Positions 1 through 11,965 of a stretch of DNA of 64,000 nt are shown here, in pieces. Each line of letters starts with the position of its first letter. The first letter of the stretch is position 1. The translations under genes and the position numbers were made by a program. The notes below the pieces were generated by a model. It saw only the letters and a list, made by a program, of their open reading frames with translations. It did not search any database and was not told the origin of the DNA. The stretch is from Cyathus striatus (taxonomy: Eukaryota; Basidiomycota; Agaricomycetes; Agaricales; Nidulariaceae): positions 558,001-622,000 of the forward strand of contig JAOVFP010000014.1 of the NCBI GenBank assembly GCA_025738555.1. Reading direction: 5' to 3'.

Positions 1-2
1 TC

Positions 3-1775
3 CAGCATGCTATTGCCGGCAGTCTTTTTGTATCTGTACCTGACAGTCATACACTACTGTCACTCAAGAACAACTTGTCTCTTACTCAGGTTATTGCCAA
101 CTCATTCGATTCTATAGTCATCGACTCCAAACAGGAAGATATTTGGCAGAAAGCTTATGATGACCGATGCGACACCTGGAAACAGCTATCAAACATTTGT
201 GATAATCCACCAATGGCTGGTACACAATCTGATTTCATCCCTACTAGTATTGCACTGCACTCAGTGCTCTCACTAGAACCTGAAATTGTTCAGCCAGCCA
301 CTGAAGGTTCACATCCACTACAATCATCTCATTTTATGCAACCTCATCATGATGATACAGATAGTCCTCAATTTGCTGCAGTTGCTTGTATGTCATCTGA
401 ATTTTCTCTTAACATTGAACAAAATAGAGTATTTACCATTGTTGCTAACCATAGTTTGTCCTGAGGTTCAAAGCAATTACGGATGTACCTTGGTGGTCAG
501 GGAGGCACTGGAAAATCCCAAATCATAAACTGTCTTTGGCAATTTTTTATTTGGAGAGACCAGAAGCATAGATTTTGACTTGCCTTGTTCACTGGTGTGG
601 CTGCTCAGAACATCTTGGGAATGACCCTTCATGCTGCATTGAGCCTTCATCTAATCTCCTGAAAAGGTTCTTTGGATAAAACACGTCAAGATCTTGTAGC
701 AATGTGGGAAGGTGTGGATTATTTGTTCATTGACAAAGTTTCCATGATAGGATGCTCCTTGCTCGTTCAGATCAATGAGGCTCTAATTATTGTGAAGGGT
801 AACACCTCACCATTTGGTGGCATTAACATAATATTCACAGGTGATTTTGCCCAGCTCCCACCAGTTGCTCAAACAAGATTATTCAGTAATATTGATACTT
901 CTAAACATCAGCATGCCTCCAAGCATGGACTTAATGATATTGATGGTAGATTGCTGTGGCTCTCAGTCGATACTGTCATAATCCTTAAACAAGTCATGCA
1001 TCAGTCTGGTGAACAAAATAGGCCTTTTGTTGACTTACTCCAAAGACTCTGTGAGGGAAAATGCACCAGTGATGATTTTGAACTTCTAAGCAGCCATCTT
1101 CTTGACCACTCTGACATAAACTGTATAAACTGGAAACAAACTCCTATCATTGTATGTGATAACCTGACAAAAGATTTATTGAATGAGAATGTGACAATAG
1201 CCTACTCACTAGCAACTGACCAGGAATTGTGCTGGTATTATGCTGCAGATACTCATGCTGGTAATGATGTTGACAACACTGACCTGAGAAATCATCTTCT
1301 TCAGCTTAATTCTTCACAGGCCAACTATTGCTTGGGTCGCATACCTTTAGTTTCTGGAATGCCTGTGATGATCATGCAGAATTACAATGTACCTGGAGGA
1401 ATTGTTAACGGCTCTGTTGGGACTCTGATATCAATTCGTTACCTTCTAAATAAATGGGGGGATAGACAGGCTACCTCATGTGTTGTGGAACTACTGACCA
1501 TGACTTCCGACAGTTTGCCTGATCTGAAAAATAAACAAGCTGTCATTTTGCAGGATATTACTGATTTAAAATTCACTCACCTGCATTCTGGAAAAAGATG
1601 TGTGATCAAGAGAAAACAGATACCTCTTCTACCCGCTTTTGCCATGACTGCACATAAGGCACAGGGAAAAACATTGGAAAAGGTTGTGGTAGATCTTCAA
1701 GGTTGTAGAGGTACAGAGGCCCCCTATGTTATGATGTCGAGAGTAAAGTCACTGGAGGGTCTTGCCATTCTTTGA
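3..1775 (+). pseudogene. PIF1-type DNA helicase pseudogene (possibly Helitron-derived), truncated by window edge
   Basis: One reading frame runs from the left edge to 1775 and is broken by three TGA codons (462-464, 576-578, 660-662). It holds a Walker A motif (GGQGGTGKS, from about 495), the TGVAAQNI block and its downstream leucine-rich motif, a Walker B-like FIDKVSMIG, the GDFAQLPPV motif, and a C-terminal TAHKAQGKTL motif followed by a block ending MMSRVKSLEGL. These in order are the hallmarks of PIF1/RecD-like helicases, which in fungi occur both as host genes and as the helicase half of Helitron Rep-helicase proteins. No Rep endonuclease is visible because the 5' part lies outside the window. 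The intact motifs suggest recent inactivation. The helicase fold is secure; the Helitron origin is inference. Confidence 0.85.
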
Positions 1776-1997
1776 CCTTTCAATAAATCCAAAATCACCT
1801 GTAGATTGTCATAGGTGGTGCAGGATGAGATGAAATGTTTGGAGTGACTACACGAGGAAATGGAGAGGCAATTCAGCAACATTACTTCATGTGCTAGTAG
1901 TTCTCAACCACAAATGCTGCTCACGCTGTCAGGTTCCTCCACACAAAACTCTTCTCACAGTACTCCCCCAACTCGCAAGCACTACAGGTAATGTGGT
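1776..1997. other. Non-coding flank of the helicase relic
   Basis: No open frame or motif recognised between the helicase stop and the inverted repeat at 1998. Confidence 0.4.
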
Positions 1998-2603
1998 GGG
2001 CAAAACCTCGCCATTTCGCCTCGCTACTGGCGATCGCCGGGTGGCGAAACTATGAGCATGAAGGAGAGCGGCGATACTTGGCGAGAGTAGAATTATGTAA
2101 TTTGTAATTTGTAAAATTTTATTGTCATGCTGGCATCGTTGCAATACCGAAATTGCACCAAAATGGGGAAAAACAAGGGAGGAAGACCTGCGGACACATT
2201 TATCAACAACCATTTTACAAAGAAGGAGTGTAATCCTAGTACAAAACGATGGACAGTTGTTTGTAACTACTGCTCGATGGAACTAGTTCACTGTGCCAAT
2301 AGAAGATGCTCCATACACCTAGCTAATGGCCTACAATGCTCATGTTTACAACACCTCTCTCATTGATATCATATGCAGAGGACAGCTCCCTTCGATTCAG
2401 AACACTGTCGTTGATACTCCGACTGAAGGAAATAGTGGCAATTGGGATCGCGAATCATTGCTTCATTCAATGGGACTATAGAATTTGTATTACGTAGTTA
2501 CATTGATTACTAATACATTCGCCAGCCTCGCCACCTTTTGCCATTTTCTCACGCCAGGTTTTGCCCTTGCCTGGCGCGGCGAGGCTCTCTGTGAGGTTTT
2601 GCC
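1998..2603 (+). mobile_element. Non-autonomous hAT-like remnant with 12-bp terminal inverted repeats
   Basis: GGGCAAAACCTC at 1998-2009 is the exact inverse of GAGGTTTTGCCC at 2592-2603. Just inside both ends lie GC-rich stretches related to one another (CTCGCCA.. and TGGCG.. words). The element encloses a BED-finger fragment, which fits a hAT origin. I looked for an 8-bp target duplication at either side and did not find one, so the boundaries may be eroded. Element type is inferred from the BED domain rather than from a transposase core. Confidence 0.55.
2163..2366 (+). pseudogene. BED-type zinc-finger fragment of a hAT transposase
   Basis: From ATG 2163 the frame reads MGKNKGGRPADTFINNHF and continues with a WTVVCNYC block and later a CSIHLANGLQC block. 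The Cys-x2-Cys pair followed by the His-Leu-x2-Gly signature is typical of the BED DNA-binding finger at the N terminus of fungal hAT transposases. The frame stops soon after the finger, and no RNase-H-like or dimerisation domain follows, so this is a truncated relic sitting inside the inverted repeats at 1998 and 2603. Confidence 0.6.
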
Positions 2604-3375
2604 CCGTACACTAACTACAGGGAGGAGAGCTCATTATCTATGCACCATACAGACTCACAAAACAAGTGCCAAAAGCATGCGTGAGTTTCAAAATAATGGT
2701 CATGAAATGCACGGAATACCGCTCAGGTCAACGAGTTTGGTCTAGTTGAGGTTCGACATTTTCTAAAAATACCTTGGCTATTCGCAGCTCGAGCTAGTCT
2801 TCCTTTCGACACAGTGAAGCTTACTGCGGCCTTTTACTACTTTTCTTACTAGTATTGTTCTTGAGCTCCTCAGTGGCACAATCACAGGCACTTCCTTTAC
2901 TGAGTTTAGAACTGGCCCTTCGCAGGATATTAGATTTGGCAAAGCAGGATTTGGAGCAGTGTCTGACACTTGGATAAGCTGGTACGTGTTTTATGCCTTC
3001 TGGACATGTCATGAAGAACTGATTTCTCCTTAAGAATGGGGAATATGTGGCTAAGCCAAGTTACTTCACTTTTTGATTCCACTACAGTCTTGTTAAGTTC
3101 TGATCCATGTACTGACAATCCTCTGCCAACCTGATATAATCGTCTCCTCACCTTCTCCTTTGAGTGCATTATTCAAATTTCACCCTGCTATCGAAGATTT
3201 TATGGTCAGACTCCAACAAGCAGTCCCCAACACACTTTCTACCTCTCCTGTTCATGGCTCTCTCGAGAACTATATACAGCATTTGTTGCCCCTTCCATGA
3301 AGAAAACGAAGCTCAACTATCACAGTTTCAAATCAGGTGAACTGGATTTTAAGCCTCCCGAAACCTGGTACCTTG
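2604..3375. other. No gene recognised
   Basis: Only short shadow frames are present. Part of this stretch may be the eroded upstream portion of the ferrochelatase relic that follows, but I could not match any block to the family with confidence. Confidence 0.4.
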
Positions 3376-3662
3376 ATGGAGAAACATAACCGTGTGAAAC
3401 AGCATGTCGCATTTACGCAGTACCCGCAATATAGCTGCAGCACTACTGGGAGCAGGCTGCCATGGTCAGACTCAGGCTTTCAAATCCATATTGATTGATC
3501 TGGCAATTGCAACTCGAGCCATCAGCTTGGATGGGCTTGCAAGTGGGAGAACTGCTTAAGGACTTTGCCCGGCTTGGCAAAAAGCAAGTTGTACTTATTC
3601 CAATAGCTTTCACTAGTGACCACATAGAAACGCTGTATGAACTTGACCTAGGATTACTGTAA
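3376..3662 (+). pseudogene. Ferrochelatase (protohaem ferro-lyase) pseudogene fragments
   Basis: Two short frames spell the core of ferrochelatase, the mitochondrial enzyme that inserts Fe2+ into protoporphyrin IX. Frame one (ATG 3376) contains VAFTQYPQYSCSTTGS, the family's signature strand and loop. Frame two (3495-3662) contains a WQ..L.PSAWMGLQ block, then FARLGKKQVVLIPIAF directly followed by TSDHIETLYELD, a near-perfect C-terminal block, before TAA. A frame change and a deletion separate the halves, and the expected remainder after YELD is replaced by a stop. Fungi need one functional copy, so a working gene presumably exists elsewhere. The identification rests on about 60 well-matched residues. 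Confidence 0.85.
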
Positions 3663-5282
3663 AGCCATGCAATGTTCCTGAGAACTGCAAGGATGGCATG
3701 CACATGGAGACAGAGTCAGTTAACGTGTCGATGGGAATGGGAAGGTGCCTGTGCTACCTAACTATCGGGCCAGACATGGTGGATTTGAGCATCACACCTC
3801 GTGGGGTCCGCTGACCAGCGCCGAAGGATAAGAGTGATGGCAAATTAATTGACAGTAGTTTGAATTTGGGATTACAGTATCTTTAAACTTTTTAGTAACT
3901 GTTTAATACACAGTCCGCCTGTGATAGCTCAAAGGTATATTGATTACTGGATCTAGCTTATGTAGTACATTAATTTCTCGAGGTGTTACAGTACAACCAG
4001 GGGGGGGGGTTATGACACGTTGTGATGCCACCTGTGCATTTAGGCATAAAATCGCACATTTCTACCATTTACAGTTTTAAATCTGTACACATTAATGAAC
4101 CCCAGATAATAAATAAAGATCTATGGATTGCTACAAAATAGCAAGCCTTGTACTTATTGGCCTTTTATTTGAGTTAATATTCAACAGTTCATATCATAAA
4201 ATATAGTACAAGTGCTTCTATGTCCAACCTACCATTAGCCTGGTGTGTAGGAAAAGATATTAAATATTGAAGGGACCGCTTTTCTGCCAGTCACATGACT
4301 TGTATATGTTTTAATTTCACTTTGACATCGCTAAGTTGTTTGTTTGGCATCAGGATTGAAGTCTAACAAATAGTCAATGACATAAATATGAATTAAAGAA
4401 TATTTCAAAGTGATGTAGAATAGTCAATTCTTCATCAATCAGGATGATTTTGGTCTTGATCGGAAGCTAGAATTTAGTACATTCTATTCTAGTATGATAG
4501 GGAATGGTCTCACCGAAGCACAGGCCTGGATAAGAACAAAACATTAGATCAAAGATGACAATTTTATGATGATCTACCCAAAATGATCAATGATGAGACA
4601 CTGTAGCATCTGAAAACCATGGGAATTGAACATTCTAGAGTATTCTAATGCCTCGGAGTGACTCATAGTCAAATGATAGCTAAATAAAGACACAAATAAG
4701 GACAGGAGAAGTGTTTCAGGTAGATATATGTAGTATACAATGTCTGGGAAAATCATAATAATAGTTCTGGGCTTTGTATATTTAAGTAGGTACTATAGAG
4801 GGTAGAAAGGCAAGCAGATTTGCACCTTTCTTGCCCAGGTACAATAGGTATTGGGTAGTGGTTTAGGTCTTATTTGTTTCAGGGGGTATATTGTTTTGGT
4901 TCGCATTTTGGGTATCTTTTGGAAAGAATTGAAGTTCTGAGACTCCAGAGAGGGCCTAGGACTTAGTTATTTCAATAAAGTGGTTTCATAAGAGTAAAGG
5001 GTTGCTCTTGTTTCAGTTTTCTAAGAAGTTGTACTAGCAAAGGGTTGTTAAGACACTTCTACAAAGTTTGGAGTAGTACAAAGGTGTATTACTTGAATTC
5101 TACAATAAAATTCTATTACATTTCGATTCAAAGGCTTTTCAAACGATTTAAACTTGCATAAGACAATAAGAAGGAACACCCACCTTTCCCACAACTCGCA
5201 CTTAAAGAGTCTTGTGAATTTTATAGTGAAATAAGTTGCAAACATAGAGCCAATTTCACTACTAGAACACAAGTACCCCTTT
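3663..5282. other. AT-rich spacer, no gene recognised
   Basis: No conserved frame was found on either strand. A nine-base G run lies near 4001. Cytosine-to-thymine decay would explain the AT-rich composition but cannot be shown here. Confidence 0.4.
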
Positions 5283-6140
5283 TCAATGTATTGCAAGTAA
5301 ATGTGCTGAATAAGATATCTGTGCATGAACATTGCCATTGTCAGGAAGGAGTGGATGAAATGTTAGCTCAAATACGAGTTCCACAGTGGCATTAGCCAGC
5401 CGTTTTCGGTACATCTCTGGACAAATGAGATATCCATGCATGTCATATGCAGGAGGGCGAACTATGCTATGTGTGTCGGCTAACAAGGAAAATGATTCTG
5501 CGATGGCCCTCTTCCTAACAGGCCATGTGGGAATGGTTGACCAGTCTAAAATTACCAATGTAAGTGGATGCCAACATAGCATAGATACAGAGCAATAATT
5601 ACCTAGCAGGTTTGGCTGAGTGCAAGGTACACTATATATAGGAACCATCTAAAGAATAGATATGCCAGTACAGCTTACAGTTATTCATCACTTTATCAGG
5701 AATAAGTGAGAAATTTAAATACCTGAAAGAGTTTATGGTGAACTTTAATACATGGCCTATCAGGAGGACCTACTCGAAATCCTGTCTTGCCATTAAAGAA
5801 CAGGGAGGCTACATGAGCTTGTAGCCATTTCACATTCTTGGTTACAGTTGCATAATGCGAGGTGAAAGGCTCTAGCGTTGGAGCAGAGCCTGAGAGCGAC
5901 AGTGTCATGAGCGATGGGTCTGTTACTGTGTTGGTCCCCTGCAACAAACCCTCTGCAGAAAACCAGAAGTCCATATCTGAAATTTTAACCACAGCACAGA
6001 TGTTGGCTACATATGGACCAACGGCAGGGGAAGTCCACTGGGGGCTCTTTAAAATTGCTGTGTGCTCCCCATCAATGGACCCCCATTCAACATTTCTTTG
6101 GAACTTCTTGTCCCCAAGATACACTAGAGAACAGACCAGG
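5283..6140 (-). pseudogene. 3' half of a spliced unknown gene, split by the chromovirus insertion
   Basis: Three minus-strand exons are supported by GT-AG junctions. The first runs from the insertion point down to 5723 (intron 5649-5722), the second is 5603-5648 (intron 5546-5602), and the third is 5545 to the TGA at 5283. Phases fit: the last two exons total 309 bases. The first exon carries an NVEWGSIDGEHTAILKSPQW block and the last ends in a hydrophobic segment. The reading frame runs unbroken to the target-site duplication and continues on the far side of the retrotransposon at 13800. I do not recognise the family. It is a lineage-specific protein of unknown role that is no longer expressed whole. 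Confidence 0.55.
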
Positions 6141-6626
6141 TGTTACGATAAAGTTCTGGTTGGGACGTTTATCGTACAAGTCCGATAGTCACGTGATTTA
6201 CGAGTTCAAAGAACAAGTAGATCAGTATATCGAGTTCGAGTCTCTATTCATGAGCTCTTAAGTTGGTTAGACTTAAGTACGAGCAAAGTGAATGAATCAA
6301 TAGTAAAGCTAGTTCAATTTAAGCTGAAGCTTGAGCTCTACTGCCCAAGTTACTACCATTTAAATACAAACAGGATCGTACTAATAATAAGTAGAAATGT
6401 AACCAAATATGTCAAGATGCTATGCATCAACTGCGCATTGCTGCGGCGCAGTAAGAAGAAAGAAAAGTATACTAAGTAAAGTAAATGACTCGAGATGAGT
6501 CAAGAATAAAATGACAATCGTGTAAGTAAAGAAGTAGGGTGTTTGGTATCGAGGATGATACCAAACAAGCCATCGAAATGTAAAGAAAACATATGTAAAT
6601 AGAAGAAAGTAAAGAAAATTGTAACA
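6141..6626 (-). repeat. 3' LTR of the chromovirus (element orientation)
   Basis: 486 bp, TG...CA ends. It differs from the other LTR at three positions, each a transition at a CpG site: the A in CTACCATTT, and the C/T changes in CAATCGTG and AAATTGTAA. Confidence 0.97.
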
Positions 6627-6638
6627 TTATCCCCTTGT
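6627..6638 (-). other. Polypurine tract of the chromovirus
   Basis: Read on the minus strand, ACAAGGGGATAA abuts the 3' LTR. A purine-rich tract in this position primes plus-strand synthesis in LTR retrotransposons. Confidence 0.7.
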
Positions 6639-7901
6639 TAAAGCGTGAAGTTCACCATAACTTCACTAATATCAGTTGCCCGGATAGAAGTCCCCGAGGA
6701 CGTCGTAGTTGTCTGGATCCTCTGTCTTGAGGAGGTGTTCTTCCCATGCCTGTTCCCCTGACTTACCATTGGGTCGAATTCCGCAGAAGTAGAACTTCTC
6801 CGAATTGACCTTCCTGCCTCTCTCTCTCTCCTGTCATTCCTCCCTGTGGGAACGGAACCCCTTCCCATTCTTCGACTCCCCCTGCCCCGAGACCTTGCTC
6901 CGTCGTTCTGTGTAGCAGAATCCCTTGTAGTGCGAGGCGCATCTGTCCTTTCCACAGGGATCCGGGCTGACGGACCTAGTATCTGCCTCCACGCGCTCCT
7001 TCACTCGGGAGTATATGGTGGTAAGGGGGTGTCTCTTCGAGGGGGGGTATGGTCGTCGTGGAGCGAAGTGATTGGGACAAGTTGGGGCGGTGTGCCCGGG
7101 GGCGTTTCAATAACAGCGGTTGCACCGATAGTCTGGGCAGTCCTTCTTAACGTGTGTCATGCTCCCGCAGATGAAACAGTATTGATCAGGATTGGAGATG
7201 GACTTCTGGATGGGAGGGCACTCGTCAGGTAAAGTGTTGCTGGTGGTGGCGAGATGGGGCGCCAAGGTGTCGCTGGTTGGGACGGAGGTTCGGGTTCGGA
7301 CGTCTCCACACTGTTTGGCAGCAGTACGTTCTCGGAGAGGGTGAGATTGTGGATGGAGGTAGAAACTGCCTCCAATATGACGGACTCCAAGTTTGCCGTT
7401 CGACTGATCATCCTTGGTTCTCTTACTGCTGCTATTGTCAGAGGGGTTGCTTCGGCGGATTAGTGCGAGTCGTTGGTGAGCAAGGGAGGGACTAGAGGTA
7501 CCCAGTGCATCTAGAAACTGTGCTACTTCGGTAGCACGATGCAATCCTGCATCAAACATCCCCTGAATGGCGTTAACCTGATTTCTCCTGCAGGCGTTCT
7601 CCATCTCTATCGCCTCTCTGAAGATGTCATATTGATTGACCAGGGCGTTTCCGTTAGGTAGGTCGGAGAGGAAGTTTCGAGTTGAGGTTACTTGATGCTC
7701 TGGTACGTTTTGCAAGGCATCTTGGTATTCGTTAATGAGTTCAAGGGGTGCAGTAGGTCGTTCTAGTAAGGAGTGTTGGTAGTTGATATTAGCAATGAGA
7801 GGGGGAAGCATGAGTGGTTCAGTGGAATGAATAAAGGTGGGGCGAGTGTTTTCGGTGGAAGGGAGGGAGCCAGTAGAAGAAGAGACATTGTTGGAGGACA
7901 T
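6638..7901 (-). CDS. Extra ORF downstream of pol: zinc-knuckle and Arg-rich protein of the chromovirus
   Basis: ATG 7901 opens a 264-codon frame to a TGA at 7107, starting 55 bases after the end of integrase. The N-terminal 200 residues are Ser/Asn-rich and partly helical. A CCHC knuckle (CFICGSMTHVKKDC) lies near the end. Past the TGA the same frame continues with a second Cys-x2-Cys...Gly-His-x4-Cys knuckle, so the TGA is probably a premature stop. A separate frame at 6638-6955 gives an Arg/Gly/Ser-rich tail (RSRGRGSRR region), suggesting an additional frameshift. It resembles a second nucleocapsid. Most Ty3 elements lack such a gene at the 3' end. Function in RNA binding is inferred from the knuckles only. 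Confidence 0.6.
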
Positions 7902-7956
7902 TGTGAAGAGAAGATACGACTAGTTAATCGTTGGCAGTTTGTAGTAAACTGTCGAT

Positions 7957-9629
7957 TCAGTTTAGATTAGCCTTCTTCTTATAGTCTTCTAACAGTTCTT
8001 GAGCATTGCTCAAGTATTCTTCGTGTACCCATTCGTCTTTTGCTGATGAATATCCCTTCCATCGGATTCTGTATCGCATGACCGGTTCAGTACGTTGGTT
8101 TTTTCGTTTTTTTGGCATCTTATGTCCCACAATAGCTTCGATTTCCCACTCTGGTTCGGCTTCAATCAAGTCTGGGGGTGGTTCTAGGAAGTTTTTTCCA
8201 TGGACAGAGGTTTCGACGTATGGCATGAGAAGGACCGTGTTAAAAACAGGGTGAATGGTCCATTGTTCTGGAAGTTCTAATTTGTACGTGTAGGGTGCTA
8301 GTTTCTCAATAATCTTGAAGGGTCCTTCGCATCTTGGTGCCATTTTTCTAGAAGGGTAAGAAATGGATAAGTTTTTTGTGTCGAGCCACACCATGTCTCC
8401 TACTTCATATTTTGTAAATCCTCGTTTCTGTGCTTCATGAGTCTTCTGTTGAGCGATCTGGATGAGGGCCTGTGCTTCTTTTTTTGCCTCTGCCATATCG
8501 TCTATCCTGATCTCTGCTTCTTTGACATAAGTGGTGTCTCTTATCGTGGGAGTGATGATCGGTTCATATCCATGTAATAAATAGAATGGGGATCTTTGTG
8601 TGACCGAGTTGACCTGAGCATTTCGTGAGATTTCTGCTTCTGGGATGTGGTTTGCCCATTCATGTTGTCTAGCACTACAGAAACATCGCAGATAGGTTTC
8701 GATTTCTTGGTTCATCCTTTCTGTTTGTCCGTCGGTTTGGGGTGATAGGCGGTTGATCCTTTCCATTTGATTTTGTGAAAGTGAAGTATTGCTTGGAATA
8801 TTTCTGCTACAAATCGTGGATCTCTGTCGGAGATAATGGCATTAGGGTGGCTGTATCGCCTGTAGAGTGTTTTTCGGATTAGAGTTGCTGTTCTTTCTGC
8901 ATTAAGTCCCTTCATGATGCAAGGTTCGAAAATTACCCCCTTAGTAGACCCATGGTCGACCACGACCATGATTGCGTCAAATCCTTCGGATTTAGGCAGG
9001 TCTGTAATGAAGTCCATGGATACTTGTGAAAATGGTCGTGTATTTTCGGGAATAGGTATGGGGTTTATCGGTGGTTTCGGTCTCCGATCATAAGCCATTT
9101 GTTGACAGGTGGCACATCCTGTGACGTATTGTTTAATAAATATTCCCATTCCAGGCCACCAGTATTCCTTTTTCACTTCCTTTTCTGTTGAACTGCGACC
9201 GTAGTGTCCAGCAGGTAGGCTGTCGTGTTTCAAGGCCACAATACTTCGTCGTAATTCTTTATCTTCGGGGACATATACTCGATCTCTGAAGAGGATTAGT
9301 CCACTTTCAATTGGCCAGTCATCAAGAGAAGAGTGTATAGGAGGGATTTCTTTGGCTTCGATGGCTGTGATTAATTTTTGAGCCAAAGTGTCTTTTTCGG
9401 TCTGGTTGACTACCAGATCTCGGAGTTCCGTGGATATAAAATTGATTCGTAAGTCAGCTTCTAGGATGTTGGCAAACCAATTGTCTTCTTCCATATCCAT
9501 GGTGTTAATGAACCAGTGGTCTGGTAGAATGATCAAACCGGTGTTTTCATGTTCTTTGTCTGGGGATAAGTCGGGGCGTTGTGAGATCATGTCAGCTTCA
9601 AGGTTTTTCTTTCCTTGTATATGTTGCAT
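7957..9629 (-). pseudogene. Chromovirus integrase with C-terminal chromodomain, frameshifted
   Basis: This continues the pol frame. The zinc-binding HHCC region (HYGRSS.. to CATCQQM) is followed by the catalytic core with SMDFITDLP (first Asp), ISDRDPRF (second Asp) and a GSTAYHP block. There the frame shifts, consistent with loss of one base in a C run near 8745, and 7957-8766 resumes with the TDGQTERMN segment bearing the catalytic Glu. The C terminus has the GPFKIIEKL..YKLELP module and a chromodomain (RYRIRWKGYSSAKDEWVHEE), which in this clade directs insertion to marked chromatin. The break makes this copy non-functional. Confidence 0.92.
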
Positions 9630-9662
9630 GTTAATGTCAAAATCTGAAAGGAAAAGGGACCA

Positions 9663-11819
9663 TCAAGCTTGTCGTCTTGTAACCTTTTGAGGTTCTCAAT
9701 AGTATTTTAGGTTTTCATGATCTGAGAATACAACTATCTTATTTGGGTGTCCTTCAAGTAAATGTCTCCATGCTTTGAAACCATGAACGATTGCGTATAG
9801 TTCTTTGTCATAAATTTGATAGTTTCGTTCGGTGGCTGTAAACATGTGGGATATGTATCCACATGGTTTCCAGAATCCGTTCTCATCTTCTTGTTTAAGA
9901 ACTGCCCCAGTGGCGTAGTCTGATGTGTCGACTAGCATAGTGAAGGGTTTCTCAGGATCAGGTATCCTGAGAATAGGTTCTTTTAAAAAGGCCTGTTTTA
10001 GATCGTCAAAGGCAGTTTGTTGTTCATCTCCCCAGTTCCAGGTAGTGGTGTTTCTAGTCAGCTTGAGAATCGGTTCTATTCTTTTACTGTAGCATGGAAT
10101 AAATTGACAATAAAAATTACAGAATCCCACAAAGGATTGGACTTCTTTTATTTTCATTGGGGCTGGCCAGTTGGCAATTCCAGTAAGTTTCTTGGGATCC
10201 ATAGCGATATTATTAGGTCGAATGATCATTCCTAGGTAGTCGACTTCTGTTACTTCGAAAGAACATTTTTCAGGTTTCACAAATAGACCATTTTCCCGTA
10301 GTATTTGTAGAATCTCCCGTGTAATTCGTCTGTGAAGTTTGAGGTCATTCTTTGTGAAAATAAGAATGTCGTCCAGATATACTCGGACTAGTCCTTGTGT
10401 AATGTAGTCCTCAAGTAGGTGATTTATCATTCGCATAAAGGTTGCCGGTGAGTTGCATAATCCAAAGAACATGACTGTGGGTCTGAAGATGCCTCTTTTA
10501 GTGATAAAGGCGGCTTTTGACCTGTCTTCTGGGACAATCTGTACTTTGTTGTATGCTCCTCGGAGATCCATTTTCGTGAAAAGGTTTGCACCCTTAAGGT
10601 CCTCTATAAGTTGTTTGATATGAGGTAAAGGGTAGCGGTCTTTGATGGTTCCATTGTTCAAATAACAATAGTCCTGACATGGTCTCATGTCATCCGTGTC
10701 TTTTTTTCCTACAAAGAAGAACCCTGCAGTGTTTTCAGCATCCGTTGAGTCTGGTAGAACCTCTTCAATGTATCCTTTTCGAAGGTTGTCATCCACGAAT
10801 TCATTCATTGCCTTTTCTTCACGAATGCTAAGAGGATATACTCTACTCTTTCGAGGTAAGAAGTCTTCTTTCATTCGGATATGGTGGTCCCATGGCCGTG
10901 AGGGTGGAAATGCGTCGGAGGTGTCCTTGTCAAATACGTCTTTATAGTCCTGAAGGTGTTCTGGTACCATTTGTTCAAAGGTTTTCTTGATCTTTTCAGG
11001 TTCATAGGATAGCCATTGTGAAATTGTCTGTTTTACTCTGATAGGAATCCCATATTTTTCAAATAGAGGTTCCTCTGTTTCATAAGACGTGCCTAATCCG
11101 TGTTCTGTAAGAAGAGGATCTTCGATTTCCATTAAGAAAGTATGTAGGTGGATACTTTCAGCAGTCATTTCTTCTAGATCTTCATCTTCGGTGTCGTTTA
11201 TCTGCATCCAATATATTTCAATTGGATTCCAATTGTCCTGTAAAGGTAGGTCTGGGATTTCTATCATCTTCTCATCGGGGATTCTTGTATCCTCGAGAGA
11301 ATACCTATAGTCTTGAGGGAGCATTTCCATTCGCTCATTCTCCGATTTGTCGGGTATTTCTTCAATAGAAGCCTGTTGTCCTGATCGTTTAGTTTCCGTA
11401 ATGGGTTTTATTATCTTCATCCGAGCAATAGACATAGATTTCGTGAATCTTTGGTTAAATTGCCTATCCAGCTGCATTTGGTCGATTTTCAAGGTTCCTT
11501 CCTTCCAGTTTATTTGAGGGTTTGTTTGTTCCAGGAAAGGGTAGCCCATGATGATTGATTCGTTCCCTAACCCAGAAAGGTAAAATCGAGTAGGAATAGT
11601 GGCTGTTCCTACTTTTACTTTGTCGTCGACATAGTGTGAGATATATCCCTTTTTGTTAAGAGTTCCGTCTGCGTTGTATACCGGTGTTAATTTTTCCAAA
11701 GGTTGCAGAGTAAGGTTAAATTTCTTCGCAGTTGCTCGACTCATAAAGTTTCCTCCAGCCCCTGAGTCAATCAAGGCTGGAACAGATCCCACGTTTCCTA
11801 ATGTAACAGGAACTCGCAT
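9663..11819 (-). pseudogene. Chromovirus pol: aspartic protease, reverse transcriptase, RNase H
   Basis: The frame from 11819 (open further upstream, to about 11899) begins with a retropepsin active site (LIDSGAGGNFM). RT follows with GYIEEVLPDS, the catalytic YLDD box (VRVYLDDILIF) and FCNFYCQFIP, then RNase H with TMLVDTSDYATGAVL. Two in-frame TGA codons (9696-9698 and 9663-9665) break the link to integrase. The first lies where tryptophan is usual (YYWEP) and the second where arginine is usual. Pol is in a different frame from gag, so a frameshift or reinitiation would be needed for expression. All catalytic motifs are otherwise intact, in keeping with the young LTRs. Confidence 0.95.
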
Positions 11820-11965
11820 AGTATTTCGTTCAACATCAGCTATAATTACATTGGAAAGTAGAATAGGAGGCCCTACAGTGGGATGAATAGTCCTCCTTAT
11901 TGAAAACCCATCTTGTTGATACTTTCGAAGTATTCAACTTGTTCAGCCCCTGGGAGTTCTGTGAC

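Noticed and set aside
3720..3830. Further ferrochelatase C terminus (QLTCRWEWEGAC resembling the Cys-rich end)
   Set aside because: Only a few residues fit and spacing is wrong; not enough to extend the feature.
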